Of a stretch of 64,000 bases of DNA, positions 49,036 to 60,654 are shown in pieces. The stretch's first letter is position 1; every line of letters begins with the position of its first letter. The DNA comes from Albifimbria verrucaria (Eukaryota; Ascomycota; Sordariomycetes; Hypocreales; Stachybotryaceae), in NCBI GenBank assembly GCA_020081605.1, contig JAHREC010000012.1:105347-169346 (forward strand). The letters run 5' to 3'. The notes below the pieces were generated by a model. It had not been told where the DNA came from. It searched no databases and saw only the letters and a program-made list of their open reading frames with translations. The translations under genes and the position numbers were made by a program.

Positions 49036-49063
49036 CCCGCGACACCCTTTGACTAAATTACGG
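49036..49063 (-). repeat. Right terminal inverted repeat
   Basis: Perfect 28-bp reverse complement of the left end, followed by TA at 49064-49065. Confidence 0.96.
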
Positions 49064-49065
49064 TA

Positions 49066-49898
49066 CCAGTTTTGGCAGATAATTATTGATATCTTTTGTT
49101 CCTTCCCTTACTTCTTGCTGTTCCTCAAAATTTCATGACAATACAGAGGCTCTATAGCGTTTAAAACCTGATGACGACGAAGATTTCCTAGAGTAAGCCA
49201 AAAGTGGCCGAAGATTGTCCTTTCGCGATGTTAGTCGTAAAGAAGAAGCTGATGCTGGTACATAGTGAGCAGAAGTTACTAGCTCACTGTAATTCGGCTG
49301 TACTGTAGGAAATGGCCACGAGGAGGACTATGTCTTCCGCAGGTCTGTGTGTCTGTGGAAAAGCCCTCGCCATCACAGCAAACCTGCACAATAGTGGTAC
49401 AGTATGTTAATTAGCATACGAGACAGCGTTAGGGACTCGCGCACTCTCCGTTCTCCCATCGCTCGGGATCTAAGCGAACCTTGCAGAAACTGCTGATCAT
49501 TAGGTACTGTATCAATGCATCAGTAATGTGTCTAAGCCCATTACTGCACTTGCTCGCTGCATCAGCAGAGTGAAAGTTCTGAAACATGTACTGTAGCTCA
49601 AAGTGCAGTGAACTATTTCAGGGTCACGCTGCGCATGTCTATCACTGCCGCTGTATTATGCGTCTTAACAAACATGAAGTTCCTATGGCAAAGTTATTTG
49701 CACCACCAGGAGAAGCCTGATGCACAAGTCAACACGATGTTCCCGCCAAGCAACGTTTTTGACCCTCTAGGGCAAAGGTCTGGCGAGCGCAACGGCCTAG
49801 AGACCAAGGAGTGAGGTTTTCACGAGACCTTTAAAGTCCAACTCCCGTATAAGTGATACAGAGCCATTCAGAAGATCAAGTAGACGAGGGAGAGTTGG
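49066..49898. other. Intergenic, right flank of the transposon
   Basis: No supported gene. Short frame at 49608-49814 has nothing to recommend it. Confidence 0.4.
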
Positions 49899-50536
49899 TT
49901 GCCACGAAGGGACGAACCACTTCCACCTCCTCCGTTGTTCCTAGGGATAAATCCACCTAGATACCCTACGAGGGACACTACCCCCGGTGTCCTATCCGTG
50001 CTCGACTTCAATATTGAGGACTGTTATCAAGAGTATGACGATGAGAAAAAGAATGTCAGGCTCGATTTTCAAATTCTCAACCAGCAGCCCTACCAGGAAA
50101 AAATTGAGCCAATGGTTCATGCATGTCGAATAACTGAGGCCTACAAGTTCGATCTTGTATTTGTCGCTCGGGTCAATCTCCCTATACAAGAATACCTCTC
50201 AATCGATGCATATGCGGATATTCTGGCCATATATACCGAGAGGGTCACGATGTTCCTAAAAGTGTACCACTCGTGATGTATGAGGGTTTAAGCAAGGCAG
50301 ATCGCCATAGAGACCATAGTTGGTCAAGTCTTCCGCCAGACTTTGCACGCGGTTATAGCTGGTTACTTGGAACAATGGACGGCTCTATCAAGGCAACAGG
50401 TTTCCAGTCACTTCTGGTCTTCACGTGTCTCTCAAGGTGCCTCGATCGGAAACCGAAGTTTGCCTTTCATGCCCTCCAGCAAGAAGCCGAATCACTGTCA
50501 GAATTTGTAATACGTCGATCTGAATGGGTTCTCTAA
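49899..50536 (+). CDS. Hypothetical, two overlapping frames
   Basis: Two frames in tandem (49899-50276 and 50273-50536) with natural-looking protein composition (VLSVLDFNIEDCYQEYDD, FDLVFVARVNLPIQEYL; FARGYSWLLGTMDGSI). The overlap at the junction suggests one gene split by a frameshift or a missed intron near 50270. No domain recognised. Probably a decayed or partial gene. Confidence 0.3.
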
Positions 50537-50943
50537 GCCCTATATCAAATAGTTATGAAAGAAAATTAAGATAAAATAAAAAGAAAGAAAAAGAAAGAAA
50601 AAAAAGCTTACGATAAAGAAATTCAAAACGCAATTTGAAGCATAACTTAAGATACTGTATTAATACCATAACTATCTCTATCTTCAGGGAGGGTTCCTCC
50701 TAAGATATCTTATATGAGATAAGCCATACACCCAGTCATCAAAATATGCCATACCCTAGACTTTCAGCTATGCTTCACCAAGGTCGCCAACAGAGCCTGC
50801 GATAATCTGGGCCGAGTCACTTTCCCAAAACACAGTATCCGTCGCCGGCCTGTTGGCAACCAGAGCTCAGGTGACGAGACATTGGGAATACGTTCATATT
50901 CTACCGACATGCCGCTGAATGAAATCGCAAATAAAAGGAGTGC
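50537..50943. other. Intergenic, A-rich tract
   Basis: An A/G-rich low-complexity run (aaaaagaaagaaaaagaaag) at about 50577-50605. Otherwise nothing seen. Confidence 0.4.
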
Positions 50944-51282
50944 TTAGAACAGTTTGAAGTTTTTAAAGAAGGAAAATGACTTGGGTCGGTCATGTTTAGT
51001 GAACTGTTTTGCAGCCCATGTTTCGATTGCCTGACGTTGCAATGCCTCCATGTTGTCTCGCTCAAACTTCAGAGTGTGTTCATCCGGAGTCGACGTGCTG
51101 CCAAGTCTTTTGTTCTGACTCTGTGCTAGCTGATTGAAAATCACCTGCCTTGCATTTAAATTAATTTGTGTCTCTTCGAATGTCCACGAGCGTTGTGGTG
51201 ATTCAGATTTAATATAAGAATCGTACGCTGGCTGGGTCTGAGCAACTGGATGGAGGGATAACATTTGCAATAGCACAACCAT
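50944..51282 (-). CDS. Small hypothetical protein, 112 aa
   Basis: An intact frame beginning MVVLLQMLSLHPVAQTQPAYD, with a weak hydrophobic start, then a polar helical region (TQINLNARQVIFNQLAQSQNK, FERDNMEALQRQAIETW) and a basic-aromatic end (KSFSFFKNFKLF). It is divergent from the small gene at 52006. No family recognised, and the short length limits confidence. Confidence 0.35.
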   Translation of the reverse strand: MVVLLQMLSLHPVAQTQPAYDSYIKSESPQRSWTFEETQINLNARQVIFNQLAQSQNKRLGSTSTPDEHTLKFERDNMEALQRQAIETWAAKQFTKHDRPKSFSFFKNFKLF

Positions 51283-52005
51283 TATCTAAGAAGCAGATAG
51301 GTTATTCCACACATATTTAAACACCTCAACTGATCTAATTTAGATCTTGGTAGTTTGATATATTCAGACGATCTTATATTCGAAAACCTTGAAAGTTTGC
51401 TATTTCTTTCTCTTTGGGGCCTCATTTTTACTCTCATAGCATACTCTTTATACAGCACCACTCCAATGAATAAAGAAAGAATTCGAGAAAAGCCTGGCTG
51501 ATGTTATATTATCCTATGTCTAGCTAGCCTTGGGGCTGCACTATGTCCTCGACAAGAGATATTGTAATTTTTAAGGCGGAAGATATAAAATTTATTACCT
51601 TTGCTCCTGGAAGACACAGTAAATTCTTCTTGGAAAGTGCGACTAGAGACGATGTATTGACTACACGGCATCTGACCACTTGGTGACTAAACTTTTATTC
51701 TATCTGTCCTGTCTTTTACAGCCCTCTTGGTATAGTAGGAATCCGTTCCTCATGGACTAGTCACGCCTCAATACATCACGTATTCGTCGAGTAAAGATTA
51801 ACAGTTGAAGTGTCTATATATAGATATCTTCAATAAGAGAGGTTTAGTGTAAATCTACTCAGGGTTTACTAAGGTACCCTGCTCTGGTAAAGGGACTATT
51901 CAACTCATGGAGTTAGCGACAGTAAAGGGCTATAGTTTTATATATATCATGCAACTCTACTATACTAAATATTCGCAAGTGAGTATCGCAACAACATACT
52001 GCGCA
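51283..52005. other. AT-rich divergent intergenic region
   Basis: About 720 bp, very AT-rich, between two divergent small genes; it would hold both promoters. Nothing else seen. Confidence 0.4.
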
Positions 52006-52485
52006 ATGGGGTCTACTATATCTTTGAGTAGAGAGCAGGCATTTCTTTCCAATAAAGTTCGGTTGGCAAATCGGACTCAATTTCAGAAAAGACCTGACGT
52101 CTCTATAGTGCCGGACCACTGGAGAAATATTGAAGAGCGGCCGCTTTGCCATGCGTGTAAAAAGCCTCGTTCAGGGCATTACAACCGACCATCCAACGAC
52201 ACGTTAGGGTTGTTGATCTGTTCTAGGAGTTCATGTGCTGAACTGAAGACTACCCTATACAAGATGTTCGGGCTTCAACTGCCACAAGCGATACAAGGCC
52301 TTCATAGCCCTTATTCAAAATTAGTAGATCCATTGGATCCTAGAGAGACAGAAGCTATTGACGAGCTTTTTGGGACCCCCATAGGTGGTCAAGAGAACGA
52401 TGGACCTCAAGCAGAGACAACGGCAAGTCTTCCTAGATATGAGTTAGAAGGCACCATCAAATACCCCTATCCGTTGACAGCTTGA
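52006..52485 (+). CDS. Small protein with putative zinc-binding cysteines, 159 aa
   Basis: The ATG at 52006 (MGSTISLSREQAFLSNK) is preferred to an upstream in-frame start whose leader looks untranslated. Residues about 56-85 contain PLCHACKKPRSG followed by LLICSRSSCAEL, a CxxC...CxxxxC arrangement that could bind one zinc. The C-terminal half is acidic/polar and ends LEGTIKYPYPLTA. Short zinc-cluster proteins of this kind are common orphan genes in fungi. The function is unknown. Confidence 0.45.
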   Translation: MGSTISLSREQAFLSNKVRLANRTQFQKRPDVSIVPDHWRNIEERPLCHACKKPRSGHYNRPSNDTLGLLICSRSSCAELKTTLYKMFGLQLPQAIQGLHSPYSKLVDPLDPRETEAIDELFGTPIGGQENDGPQAETTASLPRYELEGTIKYPYPLTA

Positions 52486-54488
52486 GCAGTGCATTGATAG
52501 GATAGGGCATCTACCTCAGGTTAACATTAACTTTGAAAGCCAGAGGTTTTTGCGTTGAAGGTGTCACTGTCAAGGTAATCGTGGTGACGAAAATTAAGCT
52601 CTTCCTTGTATTTAATAGCAACAATGCATTGTAGAATATTGAGTTAAAAATCGTCGTTTATACCAAGGCTATTATAGTAATTTTTATGAATTTTGAACAT
52701 ATACAAAGACCCTTACAAATTGGCCACAAGTGTTGCATAATATGACTGTGATAGAAGCTCGAATAGGAATCATATATTCTACATAGAATACGAATATGCA
52801 GTTAGGTTGCATAACTTAACTACCGCCTATATGGAAATGGATGTCGCCGGTCTCCTTATTCATTTTTAGTACAGTAAAAGCCGCGGCCCAGTGCCTGAAT
52901 TACTAAATTATTATATTCAGACCAGCGACATCCCCTTTCAACAAAGGCAGTATATGTTATCTATGACTTGATCATAATTTCATCTTCTTCAAAGATCCTA
53001 CTCTCCAGTCTCAGTCACTACACACACATTCAAGGACATGACCCTACTCTGAGCTTTGATCAAATTAAGAGGCAGGCTAGGTGTTTATTCCTCTTGACTT
53101 ATGTCACCGTGATGACTTGCCTAAGAGCTTTCTCTAGTCTTAGAGACCGGATTCATAATTCCCAAGCTGTCATGGATAGGAAACAGTAATGCAAGATTCC
53201 GCTTCTTGAAACAGAATCTCTCCAAGTCGCACTGAACTCCACTTATCGAAATGGCTAACAAGAATGAACACTTCCTTCGCGGTGATTGTGCCTACTTTCG
53301 GCCGCATATTGCTCAGCATTTGAAGTCGAGATTTGTCAGAATAAAAAACCGAAGGAAGTCTATCATGTCGCCAGCAGTGCCATGATGTGCCTCGGACCAC
53401 ACTCTCACTATCTCGAGTCGACGTGTGACGGATTCACAATGTTCAAGCAAGTCTGGTATTTCGCGAGCAGGGACGACCGCTGCATCGTTTTTAAGAGGCG
53501 GCGTTTCGTCTCCAAAGGAGTGATCTTGTCCGTAGGTGGGCTGATGATGTATTAGAAATGATTCATATCAGAACGTGATGCTGACCTAGTCTAACTACCG
53601 GGCTTACTAATCCCATCCATCCACAGCTCATTGGTTTTATATAGTACATACATATGTTTGAAGACTATAGTTACGTTCAAAACCACCTTCCGCTGTAAAC
53701 ACTCTTTGTTCTTTTCTTAGGGCGCAACCACGCGAAATGATTGGTCAGATTAAGTTTAAAGTGGACAAGTGGACCTAATTTGCAGGTTCATAGTTGTAAA
53801 AAGAGGAATCTGGTTGTGAACCAAACTGTATGAGTAAGATTCTATTTCAAAAACCAAGATCATAAGAGCATTTTACAAATACGGGCATAGGCATGGGTGG
53901 ATGGTGGAAGGATGGATATACACAGGCACTGATCCATTTTAGAAAAAGGGCGACTATGATTGTGGGTGCGAATGCAGGTTAGCGTCTTGGAGGGTGCCCA
54001 CTTGGTCACTACACCACAAACGGAATTCACGGTTTGATAGCGTGATGGCCTTTTTGGGTCTGTCGAGCTTTCGGGGTCTGGTCAATCCCCGACCGTTTTT
54101 TATGACCTGGTTTCCCTTCTCTCGTTTCCTGCCTGACTCACATCCACCCACTCGCAGACACATGGACTGTTGGACAACGACCATTTCGCACATACGACGA
54201 TTTCCGAACCCCCGCACAACGAATCCCTCCCGACTCGAGTTTAGGATGGGTGGCGAACTGACGAAGTCACCACTGAGAACCAGAGAGCCTCAGTCAAGTA
54301 GCCAATATTCCGTCTTTGTAGAGATACGATATTTCTTGCAAATAGCTAGGTGCTGAAGCGCCTCGCTGGCCAGCTGAAGTATAGTTTTATAGCCTCTAAT
54401 TAATCGCATACAGTTTATACAGTACATTCGCACCATGCCCGGATTCCACTCGATTTAGCGTTATGTACAAATTCTAGAGTGCTTAATT
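52486..54488. other. Intergenic, 2 kb
   Basis: Several short frames (for example 53286-53555) have no recognisable domain and I do not support them. AT-rich on the left, more balanced on the right. Confidence 0.4.
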
Positions 54489-55125
54489 CTAGGATGCCAC
54501 ACACATTTCATCCCATGCTAACAGGTTAATGTCCGAAGTCTCGGGAGCAATCTGAAAAGTCATGATGTCACCTGCGACGCCATAGTCGTATGGCCAGGTA
54601 ATGCAGTCTGCATCGTATTGTGCAAGTTCAACAGCTTGGAATGATCCTTCGTCTAATGAGTATAGTAAAGATGGAGGGGAAAACTCGTGTGGTTGATCAG
54701 TGAGGTAGAATTCGTCGGTCACTATGAAGTCACTGATATTTGAATAGCTCACGAGATCCATTGATGTTTGCGGTTCATGGAATGCTTCTTGGAAGCTGTA
54801 AAGGCTTGTCTCCAGGGGCTCGTGGTGGGCATTGGGTAGAGAGATGAGGGATTGGGGCATGATTGCCTCGATACATGACGACGATTGGTCTATTGATTCC
54901 GTCTTGGGGTTTCCGACCGTCGAGGTGGGGACAAGTCCCGCCATCGACTGGGGAAAAGTGGTACTCCGCTCCATCCTCTGATTGGACAAGTAAACTTATT
55001 TTACATCCGGTCAAAACGCCGAGTTCATGGGCCTTCTTGAACAGTCCCGATCTTCTCTTGTTAAAGGTAGCTTTACGACGCCCAGCCTGGTCGATTCTTT
55101 TTATCTCAATCCTTCGGCGCCCCAT
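54489..55125 (-). CDS. MADS-box transcription factor (one frameshift)
   Basis: The start MGRRRIEIKRIDQAGRRKAT at 55125 followed by FNKRRSGLFKKAHELGVLTG and CKISLLVQSEDGAEYHF is a MADS domain of about 58 residues, closest to the SRF/MEF2-like fungal type, which binds CArG-like DNA. The C-terminal 150 residues are Ser/Gln/Pro/Asp-rich and lack Lys/Arg, as in activation domains (FIVTDEFYLTDQPHEFSPPS). The two parts are in different frames: one base is surplus around the G4/A4 runs at 54950-54957, after which the sequence continues PQSMAGLVPTSTVGNPKTE. Canonical fungal MADS regulators (RLM1, MCM1, UMC1 types) are larger or have longer linkers; this looks like an extra, lineage-specific copy of about 212 residues. 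Confidence 0.8.
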
Positions 55126-55599
55126 GTCTAATCTTACAAGGACCATCATTCTGCAACACGACCAGTATTTAAATACAAGGCGGTATCTACATACAACTTG
55201 TGGGCTTCTGTGTCTGAGGAGTGACTGACATATCCTCTGGCTTAACCTGCCGCACTCCATACTAATGGTATGTCACCACAGGTCCAAAACGTAGTCACAC
55301 GCAGCTATTTTTAACATGTAAGCAGCATCGAGCTAAGGAAAGGCGGACAACACAAGATGCACAACCAAGCAAAATCTAGAAGCCAAAAACAAGAAACCAA
55401 GACTAAGAAGAAGGAAAAATGAACGAGGGAAAGAGGTAACAAAAAAACAATAACCATCATAACACAGCATAGCAAGATTATCCTGATTCGCATGCTATAT
55501 CCCTTCTGATAACTTGACATAGGACACAGAAAACTTGACATAGGACACAGAAAACAATGGTCGTCCACCGCTTTTGAAGAAGCAAAGCCGATCCAGACC
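55126..55599. other. Divergent intergenic region
   Basis: Between the MADS-box gene and the RING-patatin paralogue, which are divergently transcribed. It holds a short direct repeat (acttgacataggacacagaa, twice near 55512-55553). Confidence 0.45.
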
Positions 55600-58179
55600 A
55601 TGAGTCCAAGCACCACACAGTCCGATAATTATCTGCAATTCAACGTCGATGTGGGGGTTGAGCAGCGACATGTCTTGCTTGAGAACCTCGCCACCTACAG
55701 ATGGTTGGACGAAAGGAGAAACCAACAGGCTCCGACAATCTTAACCATAGGTTGTAGGGACATGGGAGTAATACTCAGTGGAAGCTCTTCTTTCGCTAAG
55801 CCTGTCCAGGATTGCAAGAAATGCAGCGTCACAGTCTCTCACCTTCCCACGAACGTGCTGCTAAGCTGTGAGTTTGATACGAGCATCGGCGGTCTCGACT
55901 GTGACGAATACGACCTGGAGAGTTGGCGAAAGCACGTCTTGAGCCCTAGCCAGCATTCGGTAGTGGAGAGAGCGTGGATGCTCTGCTGGAATGCGTTGTC
56001 CACCATCGCAGATGTGATGCTTATGTTTTCCGATGATCTAGGCGGTGTTGATGAAGTATTGACCGAAATTCGACGCTGGATGTATCAGGAGGAGAACGAT
56101 GGAGCCCAATTATACCCTCACGTCTTGGTGGTGGTCGCTACTTCTGGCAATGAACCCATTTTGGCACCTCTAGATCAGGACTTGAAGAAAAAATATTTGA
56201 GACACCACCATCGCGACCTACAATTACAGCGCAACGTATCATGAGTCACAAGTTGGCCCAGGTTGGGGTGTTGTATGTACCACATTACGCTGCCAAGGAG
56301 GCTGTGGTGGACTGGATCGTCGAGCATGAAGCCGAGGGTAGATGGACTTTTCGGAACGGCTTTACAAGCTGGCAACGAAGCACACTCCTGCAAAACATCA
56401 TTGGGGAGCATGCGAAACAACCTCGGCAAAGCCTTGATGTTTTTGAGCTGATACAACATCGGCGCATCGAGATACCACTGACGGAAATGGTCGCCCACCT
56501 TGCTGACTTTCTCACGGCCACCAAGCATTTGGGTTTGTCGGCCGTGGATATTTTTGCTGCAGCACTTGTGGTGGATGCGACGCCGTCATTCCTACCCCGT
56601 AAGTCCAGTCATCACCACCATTACGTAACGGTCGCGTCTGATTGAAAATCGGGCCTAGGGTTCCACCCAGGTATTGTCTTTGACAGGATATACAAAGAGT
56701 CTGTTCGACGCGCGACGATTGCATATCGAAAACACAGGCTCTTTGACCAGATACAAGATCGGTTCATGCAAATTGCGGGTTCTTTTCGAGACACCAAAAT
56801 TGAAAAGGATTCAGAACGATTGGCAAGACGCTGGCTAACGGGGTTGCATTTTATGTATCCCAACGAAAACTATGTCGCAGACAATGGCACAACAGCCTGT
56901 TCTTTTTGTATAATCGGCAAGAATGGACATATTCCACTCGACTGCGGCCACCAACTTTGTCGTCGGTGTATGAGATACGCAATATTGGCGGAGGAGAGTA
57001 TGAGAGAGCCCGGAGTTTCCGGCACCACTAAGAATGTGGGAATGGATAATCACCTTCTTTGGCCGGACTCCGTACCATGGGAAGATCGGTTCCCGTCACG
57101 ATGTCCAGTATGTTGTCAATCAAACACCCAATCAGTCCGAATGATGCCTCGCACCGCTGGAGCCAGAGCATTAGACTTGAGAGGCACTGACTGGGATGAG
57201 ATGCTTCAGTATCTGAAGAATATTCGTGACAGTGACACCTGGAGAGGGCTCGATATTGCCAGTTACTTTGACATTGCCGTAGGCGAGGGTTGCGGTATGA
57301 AGATCCTCAGCTCCCATCACGACATCATGTCTTTTCGACCGCAAGAGCTGACGAAATCATAATTTTCAAGGCATCTATTTTATTGCCGCACTGTTCGTCA
57401 AAGGATGGACACTGGAGGCATGCGCATTTCATCTGAAACATGGACAAATCCGTATCACATCCACCGAGATCACCGTGGGAGACACTGTTCGCTGGCGTTT
57501 TTCAGACTTGTCTACCTGGCCCAATCGATCGAATAAAATTGTGAAGTTCCAGCCAGGAAAGATCACAGAGTTACGTGTTATATCTACGTGAGTTTTATTG
57601 TGCCAATTGCTTGGGTTGTATAGACAACTCACAGTGCCAATTAGTTATTTTGAACATCCAGAAGCGGTTGATTTCGTTGTTCAATGTAAAACATCATTCA
57701 TCAATCGTATTGCTCTTCCACGGCCCAGATTACTCGACATCCTCGCTTCATGCTTCTATTTGGATCTCTTACGAGAACCACGCTTTTATGGGAAGCAAGC
57801 AGAATGCTTGCTTCAGGTGAAGTTTCGAACAGCCACTCGAAGGGCATGTATGAACCCTCTACAGTATCTCCAACGACAAAATGCCTATTTTAAAATCCTT
57901 TGCAGAGAAGCATATAAATATTCAGACAAGAGGATAAAAGGAACAGTTGGTGAAATGAAACAGAGATCACAAGAAGCAACAATTTATTATATTGCCATGG
58001 GCGATGATGAATTGTGTAGCACGAGCCAGCCTCACTTTTTCTCACAAATAGTAACCATCAAACTGGACTCCCTCGACGTTCACCTTGAGGCTCAACTCTG
58101 TATCTTGGAGGAAGAAAGCAGGATCAGTAGATGTCCTTGCCACCTGATGCAGTTGATCCAGAATCAAAAGATTCACTGA
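55600..58179 (+). CDS. RING-finger / patatin-like protein, catalytic serine lost
   Basis: Paralogue of the gene at 25296-28604 with the same order. It has an N-terminal alpha/beta region (TILTIGCRDMGVILSG) and a RING (ACSFCIIGKN, DCGHQLCRRC, RCPVCC). A patatin region aligns as SYFDIAVGEGCGGIYFI against FFDIVAGTSSGGICIL, and a C-terminal domain carries FYLDLLREPRFYGK. Introns 56599-56658, 57295-57370 and 57588-57623 (only 36 nt) keep phase. The lipase nucleophile Ser is Gly here (GTSSG to GEGCG), the glycine-rich oxyanion loop is DLRGTDW, and no DGA/DGG catalytic Asp is visible, so it should not be a phospholipase. The RING cysteines remain. One base is missing in the A6 run 56188-56193; restoring it gives KIFETPPSRPTITAQRIMSHK. 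It could be a pseudoenzyme with a RING function, or a gene on its way out. Confidence 0.75.
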
Positions 58180-58587
58180 AATAACTGCAAGTGCCGTAGC
58201 ACAGGAAATCGACAGAAATCACCTACCCTATATCTATGACTTAGGCGGCGCCTCAGCATTTGGAATCTCTCAATTGTGTAGGTATATATGTACCACGCCA
58301 ATAACACATCATTATCATGCTTTTAAGCGTCCTTTGACTAATATAATCAGCACCTATGAAAACACCGTCTGGCGAATATATCTAGCTTCTTATATCAAAC
58401 TTCTCAACCAACTAATTGCATCAAGGGCTATTCTTGGAGCTAAGCAACTCCACCCATTATTTAACACCGTGCGCTTGTTCTCCACGTTGCATCAACTAGT
58501 TTATGGAATAGATCGCAAATATAGTGATGCCAGATCAATCAATTTCATTCCACAAATAGAACACGACTTCTTCCGTCCCGCATATAT
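58180..58587. other. Intergenic, upstream of thaumatin-like gene
   Basis: AT-rich; nothing supported. Confidence 0.4.
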
Positions 58588-59435
58588 ATGCTGACAATTC
58601 CTGCCATCAACCAAGTTTCACCACCAGAGATGTCCCTTACCAGCTATACCGCCGCTACAAGCACTTCAAATATTGGAAGTATATCATTCGAGTTGATTAA
58701 CAATTGTAGTAGCCAAACAATCTGGCCTGCAATATCCGGAGATGCCGTCATCAACTACCGAGTAACCAATGATCCACTGCCCAAGGGCTTGGCCTTGCAG
58801 CCTTACGATAGATACACCACCGATCCTCTTCCTCGCACTTGGAGCGGAAGGATTTGGGCCCGGCAATATTGCTCCATGAACGCAACGACATGTGCCATCG
58901 GCGGCTGTTCAAGTTCATCATGTTGGGGCAGGTCATCTACGAGTGTAACTCTGGTCGAAGTCACGGCTGAGGTAGACAAAGTGTGGTATAATCTAAGCCT
59001 TGGTTAGTCAATTGTCTAGTGTTGTAAAAATAACATCGTTAAATGCTGACAAGAGAAAGTTGACGGGTTTACCATAGGAATCAGCGTGGTTCCCTCGGAG
59101 CAGACATGCCCCACTCTTTCGTGCAATGTGCCCCCTTCCTTGGTCGAGACGAGTCGGGGAGCATGATATGCCCTGTAAGTAACCTGATTTGGTCAAGCGC
59201 TGACTACCGGCGTAGGCATTCTCGAAAAGATTTATGGTTGTTTGTCCAACTGTGCACTTTACGGGTCCGACGAGTATTGTTGCCAGGGACTTTTAAGGCA
59301 CTTCAACCATGTCCTCCGAGTAATGAATGGTTCAAGAAGGTATGCCCGGATGCCTACTCTTATGCTCGCGACGATAGCGTTGTGAAAGGATGTCAGTTCG
59401 CGAAGATGAGCATATATTTCAACTGCCCTCAGTAG
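58588..59435 (+). CDS. Thaumatin-like protein (two frameshifts)
   Basis: Thaumatin-family landmarks in order: ISFELINNCSSQTIWPAI, the REDDD-neighbouring GLALQPYDRY, TWSGRIWARQYCS, GGCSSSSCWG, VWYNLSLVDGF (across the intron starting 59004), EQTCPTLSC, IYGCLSNCALYGSDEYCCQG, and CPDAYSYARDD. Members are secreted beta-sandwich proteins with many disulphides, some of them beta-1,3-glucanases. Two single-base losses break the frame: G4 at 59156-59159 (before EHDMPC) and G3 at 59286-59288 (before TFKALQPCPPS). A second intron begins at GTAAGT near 59172. Oddly, the start MLTIPAINQVSPPEMSL has no signal peptide, so the true first exon may be upstream or lost. Confidence 0.75.
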
Positions 59436-60138
59436 GCGGTACAAGTCACCTCCACATTTCTGAACGTTAAATTAAAAATATATTAAGCTATTAGAATGCA
59501 TAACAAGCATTTACTTTTCTAAATGTCTTAGATTACCTGTAAATCAGTATAATTTGGTTGGCTCGAAGATAGAAAGTACCAGCAATTAATTTACCAGTTT
59601 TTATTGCTTTTTACAGGATCCATATGTAAGAGAAACAGTGAAATACTATACTATATATATAAAAAGAATACTACTGTACTGTACAATCCATCGATATACT
59701 CTCTAAAGTCTACTTTATCGAGCATACCATAACACAACGCCACACTATAAGTTTGGTTGCTTCATGGATCATAACGATAATCAGATTAAGTGCTATATAT
59801 AGTTTACCTACCTCCTATGGCGTAGCTACGGCCGACACCATGTAATGCCGTCTAATGGATCATAGATGTGTATATGTACCCTTAGTGAGGTAAAGCATAA
59901 TATAATTAAAAAAATCTTCCTATTTTTATTAATATCCTATTCAAAAATTACGGTTCTTCCACCTATTTCGTCGAGGGGGTTATTATTCAATTTCTTTTTT
60001 TTTTTTAGTTTCGCATATTTAGAACTTATGTCGCAAAGATAGATATTGCTTTATTTAGTAATAAAGTATTCGATTCAGCGTATAAAATCATCCCTCATTC
60101 ACCTCTGTTATGCACTCACCCATTTCATAAGGACAATC
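59436..60138. other. AT-rich intergenic region
   Basis: About 700 bp of AT-rich sequence, with T runs near 59990-60006. No gene or terminal repeats seen. Confidence 0.45.
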
Positions 60139-60654
60139 ATGAGCAACTCCGCATCTCCGAAATATATCTTTATTAACGGCCGAAAGGGCATGAGATCTGT
60201 TCCAAAAGGTGCAGAACCACCACCCTCAGCGAACGCCTTAATAGTGGGAATGAGGGCTGAGATCGTATACACGTTAGATAAGTCAACTCATATATTTTGT
60301 ACACCTGACTGCTTCCGTATTCTCGATCGTCTGCTACCGAGACAATCAACCAAACAGGATATTATCTCCAAGAGAGCTTTCTCTGAATGGGTCGATGGTG
60401 ATACACTAGAGCACTGGAGGCTCAGGAAAGGAACTGATAGTGCCGAGCCAAGTACAACGACGATGCCAGTTTCACAACCATTGGATGTCATACCTGGAGA
60501 GACGCGTGGGTCATCGTCGGGTGGGACAACATTGATGTCTGCCGAGGAGGGACTCATTGTATCCATGAAACGTCTAGAAGATATAGAGCGAAATTCGGAA
60601 GTGAAATCTGATGTAAGTTCCTTAGAGAATGCTCTTCAATTATTACTAATTTAA
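60139..60654 (+). CDS. Hypothetical protein, 171 aa
   Basis: The ATG at 60139 (MSNSASPKYIFINGRKGMRS) is preferred; the upstream in-frame extension is hydrophobic and AT-rich, like untranslated leader. The first 90 residues look folded (ALIVGMRAEIVYTLDKSTHI, DCFRILDRLLPRQST, RAFSEWVDGDTLEHWRLRKG) and the rest is Ser/Thr/Gly-rich with a helical end. It sits next to relic copy 2, as the basic small gene at 29.5-30.0 kb sits next to relic copy 1, though the two proteins are not alike. No family recognised. Confidence 0.45.
   Translation: MSNSASPKYIFINGRKGMRSVPKGAEPPPSANALIVGMRAEIVYTLDKSTHIFCTPDCFRILDRLLPRQSTKQDIISKRAFSEWVDGDTLEHWRLRKGTDSAEPSTTTMPVSQPLDVIPGETRGSSSGGTTLMSAEEGLIVSMKRLEDIERNSEVKSDVSSLENALQLLLI

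Larger units (their letters stand above)
45898..49063. mobile_element. Tc1/mariner-type DNA transposon with two genes
   Basis: A 3,166-bp element bounded by perfect 28-bp terminal inverted repeats and flanked on both sides by TA, the target of the IS630-Tc1-mariner superfamily. It contains a transposase on the minus strand (47822-48814) and a convergent passenger gene on the plus strand (46587-47765), 56 bp apart. Both frames are intact and the repeats are identical, so insertion looks recent. The left subterminal region (45926-46586) is non-coding as far as I can tell. Confidence 0.95.

Noticed and set aside
45898..49063. Starship-type giant element with captain recombinase
   Set aside because: No tyrosine recombinase (DUF3435) was seen anywhere in the window; the mobile element is a small Tc1-type unit.
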